DNA of 27,575 nucleotides from DATKZH01 sp035528065 (GTDB lineage: Bacteria; Planctomycetota; Planctomycetia; Pirellulales; Thermoguttaceae): positions 1 through 27,575 of the forward strand of contig DATKZH010000193.1 of NCBI GenBank assembly GCA_035528065.1, in the 5' to 3' direction. The position numbers were made by a program, and so were the translations under genes. This document shows, in pieces, positions 1-7,344 of the stretch. Numbering within the stretch: position 1 is the stretch's first letter; the number at the start of each line of letters is the position of its first letter. The notes beneath the pieces were generated by a model, which had not been told where the DNA came from, made no database searches, and was given only the letters and a program-made list of their open reading frames with translations.

Positions 1-123
1 AGACTCGCTTCCGGCTGCTGGCCAAGCTCTTCCGGACGGGATTGACTACCCGCAGGGTTCCATCGAAAGGTTTCAAGCTGTATCCTACATCCATCCTCCT
101 TTCCCAAGTTCATCGTAGCGCAA

Positions 124-181
124 GGACATTCTACTTTTCGCGCTACCCCCGGTCAGGAAAAGCAGAATGTCCCCTTTTTTT
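124..181. repeat. Inverted repeat followed by a T-run
   Basis: Positions 124-139 (GGACATTCTACTTTTC) and 157-172 form an inverted repeat with one mismatch over 16 nt and a 17-nt loop. A run of seven T follows at 175-181. The unit resembles short palindromic elements carrying the phrase 'ggacattct..tttt' that I associate with planctomycete intergenic DNA, but this is recollection, not a search. Hairpin plus T-run could also act as a plus-strand terminator for a gene that lies outside the window. It sits immediately beyond the stop codon of the aldo/keto reductase. Positions 1-123 show no gene that I can support. Confidence 0.55.
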
Positions 182-185
182 CGAC

Positions 186-1052
186 CTACGCCGTCGCCTG
201 CTCGATCAGGTCGAGGGTCTCGTCGATCTGCTCCGGGCTGACGAAGCCGATGGTGAAGGCGTGGACGCTGCCCAGGCCGAGGACGTACTTGAGCGATTGG
301 AGGCGCTGCTGGTCGTTCTCGAAATCGCCCTCGCCGTAGACCTTCATCCCGATGATGCCGCGGCCCTCTTGGTGCATTTTCTTTATCTGGGCGGCGACCT
401 CGTCGTGGGGGCCGTCCATGTGCGAGTCGAAGGGGTTGATCCGCACCAGGTTGACGTCGAGCCAGTCGGGCTCGACCGAGGCGGCCAGCGGCTCGAAGCC
501 GTGGCAGGAGATGCCCACCGCGCGGACGATCCCCTTCTGCTTCGCCTCGTACAGCACGTCCATCACCGGGCGCATGTCGGTCGGCCAAGTCCTTTTGCCC
601 ATGGCGTGCATCAGGAGCGAGTCGAGATACTCGGTGTCCAGCTCGCGGCGGAGGCGCTCGAGGTCGTCCTTGGCCGTCTGGGCGTCCTTCGCCCGGGTCT
701 TCGTCTGGACGAAGATCTCCTCGCGCGGAAGCTCTTTGAGGGCGGCGCGGACGAAGGGATGCATCTTGTACGCGTCGGCCGTGTCGATGTAGCGGATGCC
801 GCGGTCGTAGGCGTGCCGGGCGAGCTTGACGAACCCCTCCTCGCCCAGATCGCGCTGCTCGCGCCCGCCGTGCGTGCCGGTGCCGATGCCCAGGACCGTC
901 GTCTTGATCTTGCTCTTGCCGAGCGTGACCAGGTCGGTGCCCTTGACGACCTTCGGGGCGATGGGGGCGGCGAAGGTGCGAAGTCCGGCCAACGCCGTGG
1001 CGCCCGCAGCGGCCGCCCCGGCCAGGAATTCACGACGCGAGAGTGTCGACAT
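186..1052 (-). CDS. Tat-exported aldo/keto reductase
   Basis: A 288-residue protein of the aldo/keto reductase superfamily, NADPH-dependent oxidoreductases with a TIM-barrel fold. The N-terminus SRREFLAGAAAAG is a twin-arginine signal with the RRxFL core at residues 6-10, so the enzyme is probably exported folded with its cofactor. The four catalytic residues of the family can be placed: Asp90 in YIDTADAY, Tyr95 in the same stretch, Lys118 in FVQTKTR and His149 in LLMHAMG. The segment RAVGISCHG (177-185) and the C-terminal helices complete the barrel. The length is near the usual 280-330. The gene is transcribed divergently from the sugar isomerase, with a 190-nt shared upstream region. The natural substrate is unknown. 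The family call is secure; the periplasmic location is inferred from the signal. Confidence 0.93.
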   Translation of the reverse strand: MSTLSRREFLAGAAAAGATALAGLRTFAAPIAPKVVKGTDLVTLGKSKIKTTVLGIGTGTHGGREQRDLGEEGFVKLARHAYDRGIRYIDTADAYKMHPFVRAALKELPREEIFVQTKTRAKDAQTAKDDLERLRRELDTEYLDSLLMHAMGKRTWPTDMRPVMDVLYEAKQKGIVRAVGISCHGFEPLAASVEPDWLDVNLVRINPFDSHMDGPHDEVAAQIKKMHQEGRGIIGMKVYGEGDFENDQQRLQSLKYVLGLGSVHAFTIGFVSPEQIDETLDLIEQATA

Positions 1053-1171
1053 GGCGGAATCCTCGTGTTTCAGGTTGCTGTTTCGATGCCCTTCAGGTCA
1101 CTCAAGGGGCCAGACTCCAATTATCCTGGTCCCGGCAGGGTTTGCAAGCTGCTGGCGACGCAGCCGGAGGC

Positions 1172-1201
1172 TTGGTCTCGGCAAGCGCAGCATGGTAAAC
1201 T
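1172..1201 (+). promoter_or_regulatory. Possible sigma70-type promoter before the isomerase gene
   Basis: TTGGTC (1172-1177) and TAAACT (1196-1201) are separated by 18 nt in the divergent intergenic region, about 40 nt before the isomerase start codon. The match to consensus is partial and based on eye only. Confidence 0.25.
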
Positions 1202-1242
1202 GGGGCCTTGCCGTGAGCGCGTATTAGGGAGATCAGGAAGCG

Positions 1243-2310
1243 ATGAACCGTCGAGACATGCTCCGTTTCGCAGCGGGCGGCTTCTCGGCCGCGACGCTGG
1301 CGTCGGCCGGGCGGCTCTTGGGCTCGACGTCGGCCGAGAGGACGCCGTTGGGCGTCTGCGTCTACTGCCTCGGCATTCGCAGTCGGGCGGAGCGGGCGCG
1401 GGGGACGCCGGCCGATTTCACCGACCCCTTGAGCTTCCTCGAGTACTGTCGCCAGCTCGGGGCCGGCGGGATCCAACTCCCGCTTGGGACGAAGGACGAG
1501 GCCTACACCGTGAAGCTCCGCCGGCGGGCGGAGGATCTCGGGATGTTCATCGAGGGGATCGCGGGCCTGCCCCGCGACCGGGCCGACGTGGAGCGATTCG
1601 AGGCCGAGGTCCGCACGGCGAAAGGGGCCGGGGCCAACGTGATTCGCGTGGTGATCATCCCGGGCCGACGCTACGAACGGTTCGACTCGGCCGACGAGTT
1701 CCGCAAGCTGGCCGAGCGGGGCCTGCGGTCGCTCGAGCTGGCCGAGCCGGTCGCCGCCCGGCATGGGGTCCGCCTGGCGGTCGAAAACCACAAGGACGAG
1801 CGCGTCCCGGAGCGGCTCGCGCTGTTCGAGCGGATCAGCAGCGAGCACGTGGGGGCGTGCGTCGACGTGGGCAACAGCTTCACGCTGCTGGAGGACCCCA
1901 TGGAGGTCGTCGAGGCATACGCGCCCTGGGCCTTCTCCGTGCACCTCAAGGATCAGGCCGTCGGGGAATACGACGACGGGTTCCTGTTTGCCGACGTTCC
2001 GTTGGGCGAGGGCTTTCTCGACCTTGCGAAGATGGTCGAGACGCTGCGGGCGGCGAGCCCGCAGGTCCGGTTCAGCCTGGAGATGATCACCCGGGACCCG
2101 CTCGAGGTGCCCTGCTTGACGGAGAAGTACTGGGCCACGCTTGCCGACGTGCGCGGCCGCGACCTGGCGCGAACGCTGCGCGTCGTCCGCGCGCATGCAT
2201 GCGAGCGGTTGCCCCAAATAAGTGGTCTTCCCCTTGACGAGCAGGCCCGGCGCGAAGAGGAGAACGTCAAGAAGTGTCTCGCGTACGCGGGGCATAGTCT
2301 GGGGCTTTGA
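1243..2310 (+). CDS. Tat-exported sugar phosphate isomerase/epimerase (xylose isomerase-like TIM barrel)
   Basis: A 355-residue protein of the AP_endonuc_2 / xylose isomerase-like TIM-barrel family (sugar phosphate isomerase/epimerase). It starts with a Tat signal, NRRDMLRFAAGG at residues 2-13, followed by a hydrophobic Ala-rich stretch. The metal-binding carboxylates and histidine expected for the fold are visible: Glu181 in LAVENHKDE, Asp208 in ACVDVGNS, His234 in FSVHLKD and Glu280 in FSLEMITRD. Start chosen at ATG 1243, with purine-rich AGGAAG just upstream (close spacing) and AGGGA slightly further away. The DUF362 gene follows 75 nt downstream in the same direction, separated by a small palindrome. 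Many planctomycete genomes carry large families of exported isomerases/epimerases; the substrate cannot be predicted. Confidence 0.9.
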   Translation: MNRRDMLRFAAGGFSAATLASAGRLLGSTSAERTPLGVCVYCLGIRSRAERARGTPADFTDPLSFLEYCRQLGAGGIQLPLGTKDEAYTVKLRRRAEDLGMFIEGIAGLPRDRADVERFEAEVRTAKGAGANVIRVVIIPGRRYERFDSADEFRKLAERGLRSLELAEPVAARHGVRLAVENHKDERVPERLALFERISSEHVGACVDVGNSFTLLEDPMEVVEAYAPWAFSVHLKDQAVGEYDDGFLFADVPLGEGFLDLAKMVETLRAASPQVRFSLEMITRDPLEVPCLTEKYWATLADVRGRDLARTLRVVRAHACERLPQISGLPLDEQARREEENVKKCLAYAGHSLGL

Positions 2311-2332
2311 CTTGTACGTTGAAATCATCGGC

Positions 2333-2357
2333 GTGGGTCTCACTGCGTTCGACCCAC
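2333..2357. repeat. Small intergenic palindrome ('gtgggtc...gacccac')
   Basis: GTGGGTC at 2333-2339 pairs with GACCCAC at 2351-2357 around an 11-nt loop. The wider phrase (2330-2362) closely resembles 19008-19032 further on, so it belongs to a dispersed repeat family. It lies between the isomerase and DUF362 genes and could form an mRNA hairpin between them. Confidence 0.6.
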
Positions 2358-2385
2358 CCTACGGTTTGAGAAGGAGGAGGTTTTC

Positions 2386-3585
2386 ATGTCACGCGAAATT
2401 ACTCGACGCGAGGCGATGGCCCGCGGCTTGGGGACGGCCGGGATTGTGGCGGGCGGGCTTTCCACGGTCCTTTGCTCGAACCGCTCGCAGGCGGCCCCCA
2501 AGGCGCCCGATCGGTCGGCCGACGCTCCCAGCTCGCCGGTGGCCATCGCGCGGTGCGAGTCGTTCGAGCCGCAGCTTCTGCGCCGGAAGTTCGACGCGGT
2601 TCTCGATCGCGTCGGCGGCGTCGAGAAGATGGTCCGAGGCAAGACGGTCACGATCAAGATCAACCTGACGGGGATGTCGTGGAAGCCGTTCGGCGGACTG
2701 CCGGCGTACGAGAGCTACCAGACGCACCCCAACACGGTCGCCGCCCTGAGCGCAATCTTCAGCGACGCCGGGGCGAAGCGGATCGTCGTCGTCGAAAACC
2801 TCTATTGGGACCGGCCGATGGAAGCGTCGCTCGTCGAGTCGGGCTGGGACGTGGCGGCGATCGAGTCGGCCGGCGCCCACAAGGTCGCCTTCGAGGACAC
2901 CCGGCATCGCGGCGCCTGGCCCGCCTACAGCCGGTTCAAGGTCCCCTGGGGTGGTTTTATCTATCCGGCGTTCGATCTCAACCAGCGGTTCGAGAAGACC
3001 GACGTGCTGGTGTCGCTTTCGAAGCTGAAGCAACACGCCTGTGCGGGCGTGACGATGACGGCCAAGAACTTCTTCGGGATCACGCCCTGCTCGCTCTACG
3101 GAAACGACGCCCCCTCGGAGAACCCGCTCTCGCACCGCACCCGGATGTTCCACTCCGGGCTCAAGGAGGTGCCGGACGGCGTGCCCAAGGAGCTGGACCA
3201 CGACTGCCCGGACGACGCCCGATACCGCGTGCCCCGGATCGTCGCCGACGTCTACGGCGCCCGGCCCGCCGACCTGTGCCTGGTCGACGGCATCCGCACG
3301 CTCCGCGGCGGCGAAGGGTACTGGAACCGGGGCGTCTCGATCGTCGAGCCGAAGCTGATCCTGGCCGGGCTCAACGGCGTGTGCACCGACGCGATCTCGA
3401 CCGCCGTGATGGGCTTCGACCCGCAGGCCCCGTCCGACCAGTTCCCCTTCCAAGGCGACAACCACCTGGAGCTTCTGGCCGCCAACGGGATGGGCACGAA
3501 CGACCCGAGCCGGATCGAAGTCGTGGGGCTGAGCCTGAAGGAGGCCACCCATCCGTTTTGGCCGGACCGGACCGGCGCAGGATAG
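2386..3585 (+). CDS. Tat-exported DUF362 domain protein
   Basis: A 399-residue protein with an N-terminal Tat-like signal (ITRREAMARGLGTAG, residues 5-19, then a hydrophobic stretch to about 30). The body matches DUF362: VTIKINLTG around 88-96, a strand-turn region IVVVENLYWDRP, and the signature LVSLSKLKQHACAGVT followed by MTAKNFFGITP around residues 207-232. The function of DUF362 proteins is not established; some members are fused to ferredoxin domains, but no ferredoxin cysteine motif is seen here. The start is supported by an excellent AAGGAGG (2371-2377) eight nt before ATG. It probably shares a transcript with the upstream isomerase. The TAG stop codon is the first three bases of a long intergenic palindrome (3583-3690). 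Confidence 0.9.
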   Translation: MSREITRREAMARGLGTAGIVAGGLSTVLCSNRSQAAPKAPDRSADAPSSPVAIARCESFEPQLLRRKFDAVLDRVGGVEKMVRGKTVTIKINLTGMSWKPFGGLPAYESYQTHPNTVAALSAIFSDAGAKRIVVVENLYWDRPMEASLVESGWDVAAIESAGAHKVAFEDTRHRGAWPAYSRFKVPWGGFIYPAFDLNQRFEKTDVLVSLSKLKQHACAGVTMTAKNFFGITPCSLYGNDAPSENPLSHRTRMFHSGLKEVPDGVPKELDHDCPDDARYRVPRIVADVYGARPADLCLVDGIRTLRGGEGYWNRGVSIVEPKLILAGLNGVCTDAISTAVMGFDPQAPSDQFPFQGDNHLELLAANGMGTNDPSRIEVVGLSLKEATHPFWPDRTGAG

Positions 3586-3690
3586 CCCGGATGATTCATA
3601 CGGTGGCCTCGTAGCACAGGCTTCTAGCCTGTGGAATTGGCAACACAGGCAAGATGCCTGTGCTACAGCGTTGGTGAATAATCCGGGATA
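3583..3690. repeat. Composite palindromic repeat with two nested hairpins
   Basis: Three nested levels are visible. The outer arms 3583-3598 and 3675-3690 match as an inverted repeat at 14 of 16 positions (core TCCGGG/CCCGGA). Inside, GTAGCACAGGC (3611-3621) is the exact reverse complement of 3656-3666. Within that are two hairpins with the same stem: CACAGGC/GCCTGTG at 3615-3633 (loop ttcta) and at 3644-3662 (loop aagat). No protein is encoded. It sits between two convergent genes, where it could serve as a bidirectional transcription barrier, but the layered symmetry looks like a dispersed palindromic element. Confidence 0.8.
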
Positions 3691-3800
3691 GCGGCCGATG
3701 CAAGCGAAGGGCCGCCCGATCGGCGGATCGGACGACCCGTTGTGTACCTTGCCGGTGTTGCGGCGCCGTCGGTCGCTGCCCCAAGGAATATCGCGCCCGG

Positions 3801-4796
3801 CTATCGCTCGATGGCCAGGGAGAACGTCGGGCCGACGAAGCCGAGATTGGTGTCGAACAGCCCCAAGGGGCCCGGGGCGAGCTCCCAGACTTGCCCTTCG
3901 AGCATCAGGCGTCCGGTGAGCTGCCAGCCGGCGCACGTCATTCTCGACCACTCCGCACCCACCCGGATCTCGTAGATTTCGATGACCTGGTCGTCGATCG
4001 TCGCCTGCATGTCCTCCACGATCTCGAGCACGTCGTCGGCCAGCGCGAAGTTGGCGTCGCCGTAGATGAACGACGCGCGGAAATCGGCCACCAGCCCCAG
4101 GCCGCCGATACAGAGGGGGCGTCGGGCGGCCACGCCGAACGTGGGGCCTCCCCCTTCGAACGACCGCGTCCAGTCGGCCAGGTCGCCGTCCCAGTTGATG
4201 AAGACGTCGTCGGAGACCTTGGCCCAGCGGGCGCCTCCGGCGACCTCGAACTCCCAGTTGCCGAGCTGGGCGCTTTGGGCGAGCTCGAAGTCGAGGTCTT
4301 CGGCCGCCACCCCCACTTCCACGTAGTAGGAGGCCCGGGCGTCGACGGCCGACGCCGTGTGATCGAACTGCCAGTAGCGGACCCGGAACGCCAGCCCGTC
4401 ACACGTCTCGTACCCCAGCCAGAACCGCGGTGTTGCCTCGTGGCCGAAATCGGGCATGTACTCGGACAAGCTCACCTGCTCGCCGGGAATCGTGACGCCG
4501 CCTGCACCGTAGTGAGCCTTCAGGAGCGGGAGCTCCATGCCGGCGATGAGGCCGGGCCGGCGGCAAGCCAAGGGGTCGCCGCAGACGATCGCGCCCTCGC
4601 ACCCCGTCGCTCCGTCGCGACCCGTCGCGTCGTCGTACCCCGCGTCATAGCCCGACCAGGGATCGCCTTTCGCCTGCCACGAGACGAGCTCCTCGCCGAC
4701 GACGGCCGACTCGTTCTCCTCCGCCGGAGCGGGCATCGCCGCGAGAAGCGCCGCGATGACGGCCAGCGGGGCCAACTGTCCAAAAGACCTCATCAT
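3801..4796 (-). CDS. Lpg1974-family-like outer-membrane beta-barrel protein
   Basis: A 331-residue secreted protein. Start at ATG 4796 (MMRSFG), supported by GGAGG (4801-4805) close upstream; the frame stays open further upstream but without a ribosome site. Residues 3-25 form a Sec signal ending in the AxA-like MPAPAEE. The mature part shows alternating aromatic beta-strands such as PRFWLGYET, FRVRYWQFDH and WEFEVAGGARWAKV, then FEGGGPTFGVAARRP (213-227) and LGLVADFRASFIYGD (233-247). These resemble the strands of the Lpg1974 family of pore-forming outer-membrane proteins. It ends in a final strand, FSLAIER. A Gly/Asp-rich low-complexity stretch lies at 49-66. Family membership is by recognition of motifs, so the precise family is less certain than the barrel fold. 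The gene is convergent with DUF362 and divergent from GH115. Confidence 0.75.
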   Translation of the reverse strand: MMRSFGQLAPLAVIAALLAAMPAPAEENESAVVGEELVSWQAKGDPWSGYDAGYDDATGRDGATGCEGAIVCGDPLACRRPGLIAGMELPLLKAHYGAGGVTIPGEQVSLSEYMPDFGHEATPRFWLGYETCDGLAFRVRYWQFDHTASAVDARASYYVEVGVAAEDLDFELAQSAQLGNWEFEVAGGARWAKVSDDVFINWDGDLADWTRSFEGGGPTFGVAARRPLCIGGLGLVADFRASFIYGDANFALADDVLEIVEDMQATIDDQVIEIYEIRVGAEWSRMTCAGWQLTGRLMLEGQVWELAPGPLGLFDTNLGFVGPTFSLAIER

Positions 4797-4926
4797 GTCT
4801 CCTCCATACGCAAGTGGGTTGACAACGTCCGCGCCCGCCCCGGTCGACGTGCCGTCAGTCCACGGGTCATGCAGACACACCCGAGCGAGGGGATCTGGAT
4901 TTGCCCGGGTCAATCTGTACGCTACT

Positions 4927-5057
4927 AGCAGCCCGCTGAAAGAGGCGACTGTGACCGATACGTGTGCCACTGCTTGCTCGCAAGCAGTGTTTTTCGTCGG
5001 GTTCTCAGCGGCACTGCTTGCAAGCAAGCAGTGGCACACGACTTTCTCAACGGGCTC
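4927..5057. repeat. Large palindromic repeat built from two 10-bp hairpins
   Basis: CGTGTGCCACTGCTTGCT at 4961-4978 is the exact reverse complement of 5023-5040. Each arm is part of a hairpin: 4968-4977/4980-4989 and 5012-5021/5024-5033, both with the stem CACTGCTTGC/GCAAGCAGTG and a 2-nt loop. A weaker outer match pairs 4931-4942 with about 5044-5055. The element fills the region between the divergent outer-membrane protein and GH115 genes; nothing else recognisable is there. It matches my recollection of repeats with 'gtgccactg' arms common in planctomycete genomes. Confidence 0.8.
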
Positions 5058-5112
5058 CCAAGCGGGGCTCCCTTGCCTAACTAGATCGGCCCGCAAAGTG
5101 GCGACATTGAGT

Positions 5113-7290
5113 ATGACACGCACAACCCAAATTTCTTCGTCATGCCTCCCGTATTGCGCAAATCACCCATCTTCTTGGCCGCGATCGGCGGGCATATGGG
5201 GGCCCAGGCGAGGCCTCCTGGTGACGAGCATCTTCTCCCTATGCATCGCGGTCTTACTGCCGGCGCCCGCGTTGGCCGGCTTCGAGCTGGTGGGCGAGAA
5301 GGGGACCGCGACCGTGCTGGTGCCGGAAGGCGAGCCGGGCTGCGTTCGTTTGGCCGCAGAAGACCTGGCCGGCGACGTGGAGAAGATCACCGGGCGGAGC
5401 CTGCCCATCGTGAGCCGGCCGGCGGAGTGCACCGGGGCCTGTGTCCTCCTCGGCACGGTGGGCAATCCGAAGTCGGCCGAGCTGTTGGAGCGGCTCCTGC
5501 CCGGGGTCGTCGCGGAGCTGTCGGGCAAGTGGGAGGCGTATCGCGCGAGGAGCGTGGCCGCCGAGGGAGCGGCGACCTCGCAGACGCTGGTGATCGCCGG
5601 GAGCGACGAGCGGGGGACGATGTTCGGGCTGTACGCCTTCATCGAGCAATACCTGAAGGTCGACCCGCTTTACTTCTGGGCCGCCCGGCCGCCCGAGAAT
5701 CGCGACCGCCTGGCATGGGACGCAGTACGCCTCGCCGCCGACGAGCCGACGTTCAAGTATCGCGGCTGGTTCATCAACGACGAGGACCTCTTGAGCGAGT
5801 GGCACCTGGACGGCGGGCGTCGCCGGATCGACTATCCTTACTACGAGCACGTGGTCTCGCCCAGGGTCTCGCGACGGGTGTTCGAGGCGATGGTCCGCTT
5901 GGGCTACAACCTGGTGATCCCCGCGTCGTTCGTCGACCTGCGCAACGCCGACGAAGCCCGGCTGGTTGACGAAGCGGCCCGTCGCGGGCTGTTCGTGAGC
6001 ATGCACCACGTGGAGCCGCTGGGCGTGAGCGGGTTCGGGTTTGCCACGTATTGGCGCGAGCGCGGCGAGGAGGTGCCCTTCTCGTACACCCGCTATCCCG
6101 AGAAGTTCGAGATCATCTGGCGGGACTACGCCCGGCGCTGGGCGCGGTATCCGAACGTCGTCTGGCAGTTGGGGCTCCGCGGGATCGCCGACCGGCCGGT
6201 TTGGGTTTCGGACCCCGAGGCGCCCCAGAGCGACGAAGCCCGCGGCCGGCTGATCTCCGAGGCGATGGCCAAGCAGTGGGAGATCGTGCGGAGCGTCGAC
6301 CCGCGGCCGGACCCGCCCGCCACCACGACCCTCTGGATGGAAGGCTCCGACCTGCACCGCCGGGGACACCTGCGCTTCCCGCCGGGCGTGGCCGTGATCT
6401 TCGCCGATAACAGCCCGGGGTGGGAGCTTCAATCCGACTTCTACGAGGTGACGCGCGAGCCGGGCCGCCCGTACGGCGTCTACTACCACCAGGCGCTCTG
6501 GGGAACGGGGCCACACCTGGTGCAGGGCGTCTCGCCGAAGCGGGCCCACGGGATCTTCGCCGAGGCGGTCGGGCGCGGCTCGACCCACTACGCGATCATG
6601 AACGTGTCGAACGTGCGGGAGCTCGTGTTGGGGATCGACGCGGCCGCCCGGTTCCTCCGCGATTTCGACGGCTTCGATCCCGATCGGTACCTGGACGCCT
6701 GGTGCGCGGAACGGTTCGGCCCGGCCGCGGAGGCCGCCCGAGGTTGCTATGAGCGGCTGTTCGCCAGCTACGTGGCCGGTTGCGAGGAAGGAAGTCGCAA
6801 CAAGCTGGACGGCGAGATCCTTCACAACGGTCGGCGGTTCTACGAAGTGTTGCTCGAGCGACTGCGCGTGGAAACACAACCGTCGTTTCAGGACTCCCCG
6901 CGGATCGAGCGGACGCTCGTCCAAGTCCAGCGCCAGCGGGCCGCCGTGGAAGCGGCGGGCGAGGAGATCGACGTGGTCAGCAGCCGGCTCGACGGAGCCG
7001 ACCGAGCCTTCTTCGAGAGCAACTTCGTCGCCCAGCACGCCATCCTGCTCGGGCTGCTTCGCTGGTGGGAGCACGGGCTGGAGGCCGGGCTTTCGCTCCG
7101 GCAAGGCGACCGCACGAAGATGCTCGCCCACCTTCGCTCCGCCCAGGGGGCAATCCGCCAGATCCGAGCCGGCCAAGCCCTGGCCTCCCGCGGCCAATGG
7201 AAACACTGGTACCGGGGCGACCGCAAGATGAACCTCGCGAGGGTGGAGGGCCTGACCGATGAGGTGATCGCCGCCGGGACCAGACCGTAG
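5113..7290 (+). CDS. Glycoside hydrolase family 115-like (alpha-glucuronidase) protein, secreted
   Basis: About 725 residues from ATG 5113; the start is uncertain. A signal sequence runs from PRRGLLVTS (about 31-39) through a hydrophobic core to the cleavage site APALA-G at 51-56. GTG 5221 would lose the positive n-region, and ATG 5113 lacks an obvious Shine-Dalgarno sequence. The N-terminal domain (60-200) has LAAEDLAGDVEKITG and LVIAGSDERGTMFGLYAF. The barrel domain follows with FKYRGWFINDED (214-225), SRRVFEAMVRLGYNLVIP and the region PNVVWQLGLRG, typical of GH115, whose members remove (4-O-methyl)glucuronic acid from xylan. A helical domain ends the protein, which appears to stop before the extra C-terminal beta domain of longer GH115 enzymes. 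The next gene, 54 nt downstream, is an FAD oxidoreductase, so joint use in plant polysaccharide breakdown is plausible. Confidence 0.82.
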   Translation: MTRTTQISSSCLPYCANHPSSWPRSAGIWGPRRGLLVTSIFSLCIAVLLPAPALAGFELVGEKGTATVLVPEGEPGCVRLAAEDLAGDVEKITGRSLPIVSRPAECTGACVLLGTVGNPKSAELLERLLPGVVAELSGKWEAYRARSVAAEGAATSQTLVIAGSDERGTMFGLYAFIEQYLKVDPLYFWAARPPENRDRLAWDAVRLAADEPTFKYRGWFINDEDLLSEWHLDGGRRRIDYPYYEHVVSPRVSRRVFEAMVRLGYNLVIPASFVDLRNADEARLVDEAARRGLFVSMHHVEPLGVSGFGFATYWRERGEEVPFSYTRYPEKFEIIWRDYARRWARYPNVVWQLGLRGIADRPVWVSDPEAPQSDEARGRLISEAMAKQWEIVRSVDPRPDPPATTTLWMEGSDLHRRGHLRFPPGVAVIFADNSPGWELQSDFYEVTREPGRPYGVYYHQALWGTGPHLVQGVSPKRAHGIFAEAVGRGSTHYAIMNVSNVRELVLGIDAAARFLRDFDGFDPDRYLDAWCAERFGPAAEAARGCYERLFASYVAGCEEGSRNKLDGEILHNGRRFYEVLLERLRVETQPSFQDSPRIERTLVQVQRQRAAVEAAGEEIDVVSSRLDGADRAFFESNFVAQHAILLGLLRWWEHGLEAGLSLRQGDRTKMLAHLRSAQGAIRQIRAGQALASRGQWKHWYRGDRKMNLARVEGLTDEVIAAGTRP

Positions 7291-7344
7291 GAGGGGGCGG
7301 GCAAAGTGAGACTGACGCGAATTCGCGAGAAAGGATGACAAACG

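Noticed and set aside
1..94. Short open frame on the minus strand from ATG 94 running off the left edge, with AAAGGAGG directly before it
   Set aside because: The ribosome site abuts the ATG with no spacing, only 31 codons are visible and no family is recognisable.
42..2237. 731-residue plus-strand open frame
   Set aside because: It runs antisense through the aldo/keto reductase and then out of frame through the isomerase; composition is Arg/Gly/Ala-rich as expected for a high-GC shadow frame.
2389..3951. 520-residue minus-strand open frame
   Set aside because: Antisense to the well-supported DUF362 gene and across a palindromic repeat; no domain signature.
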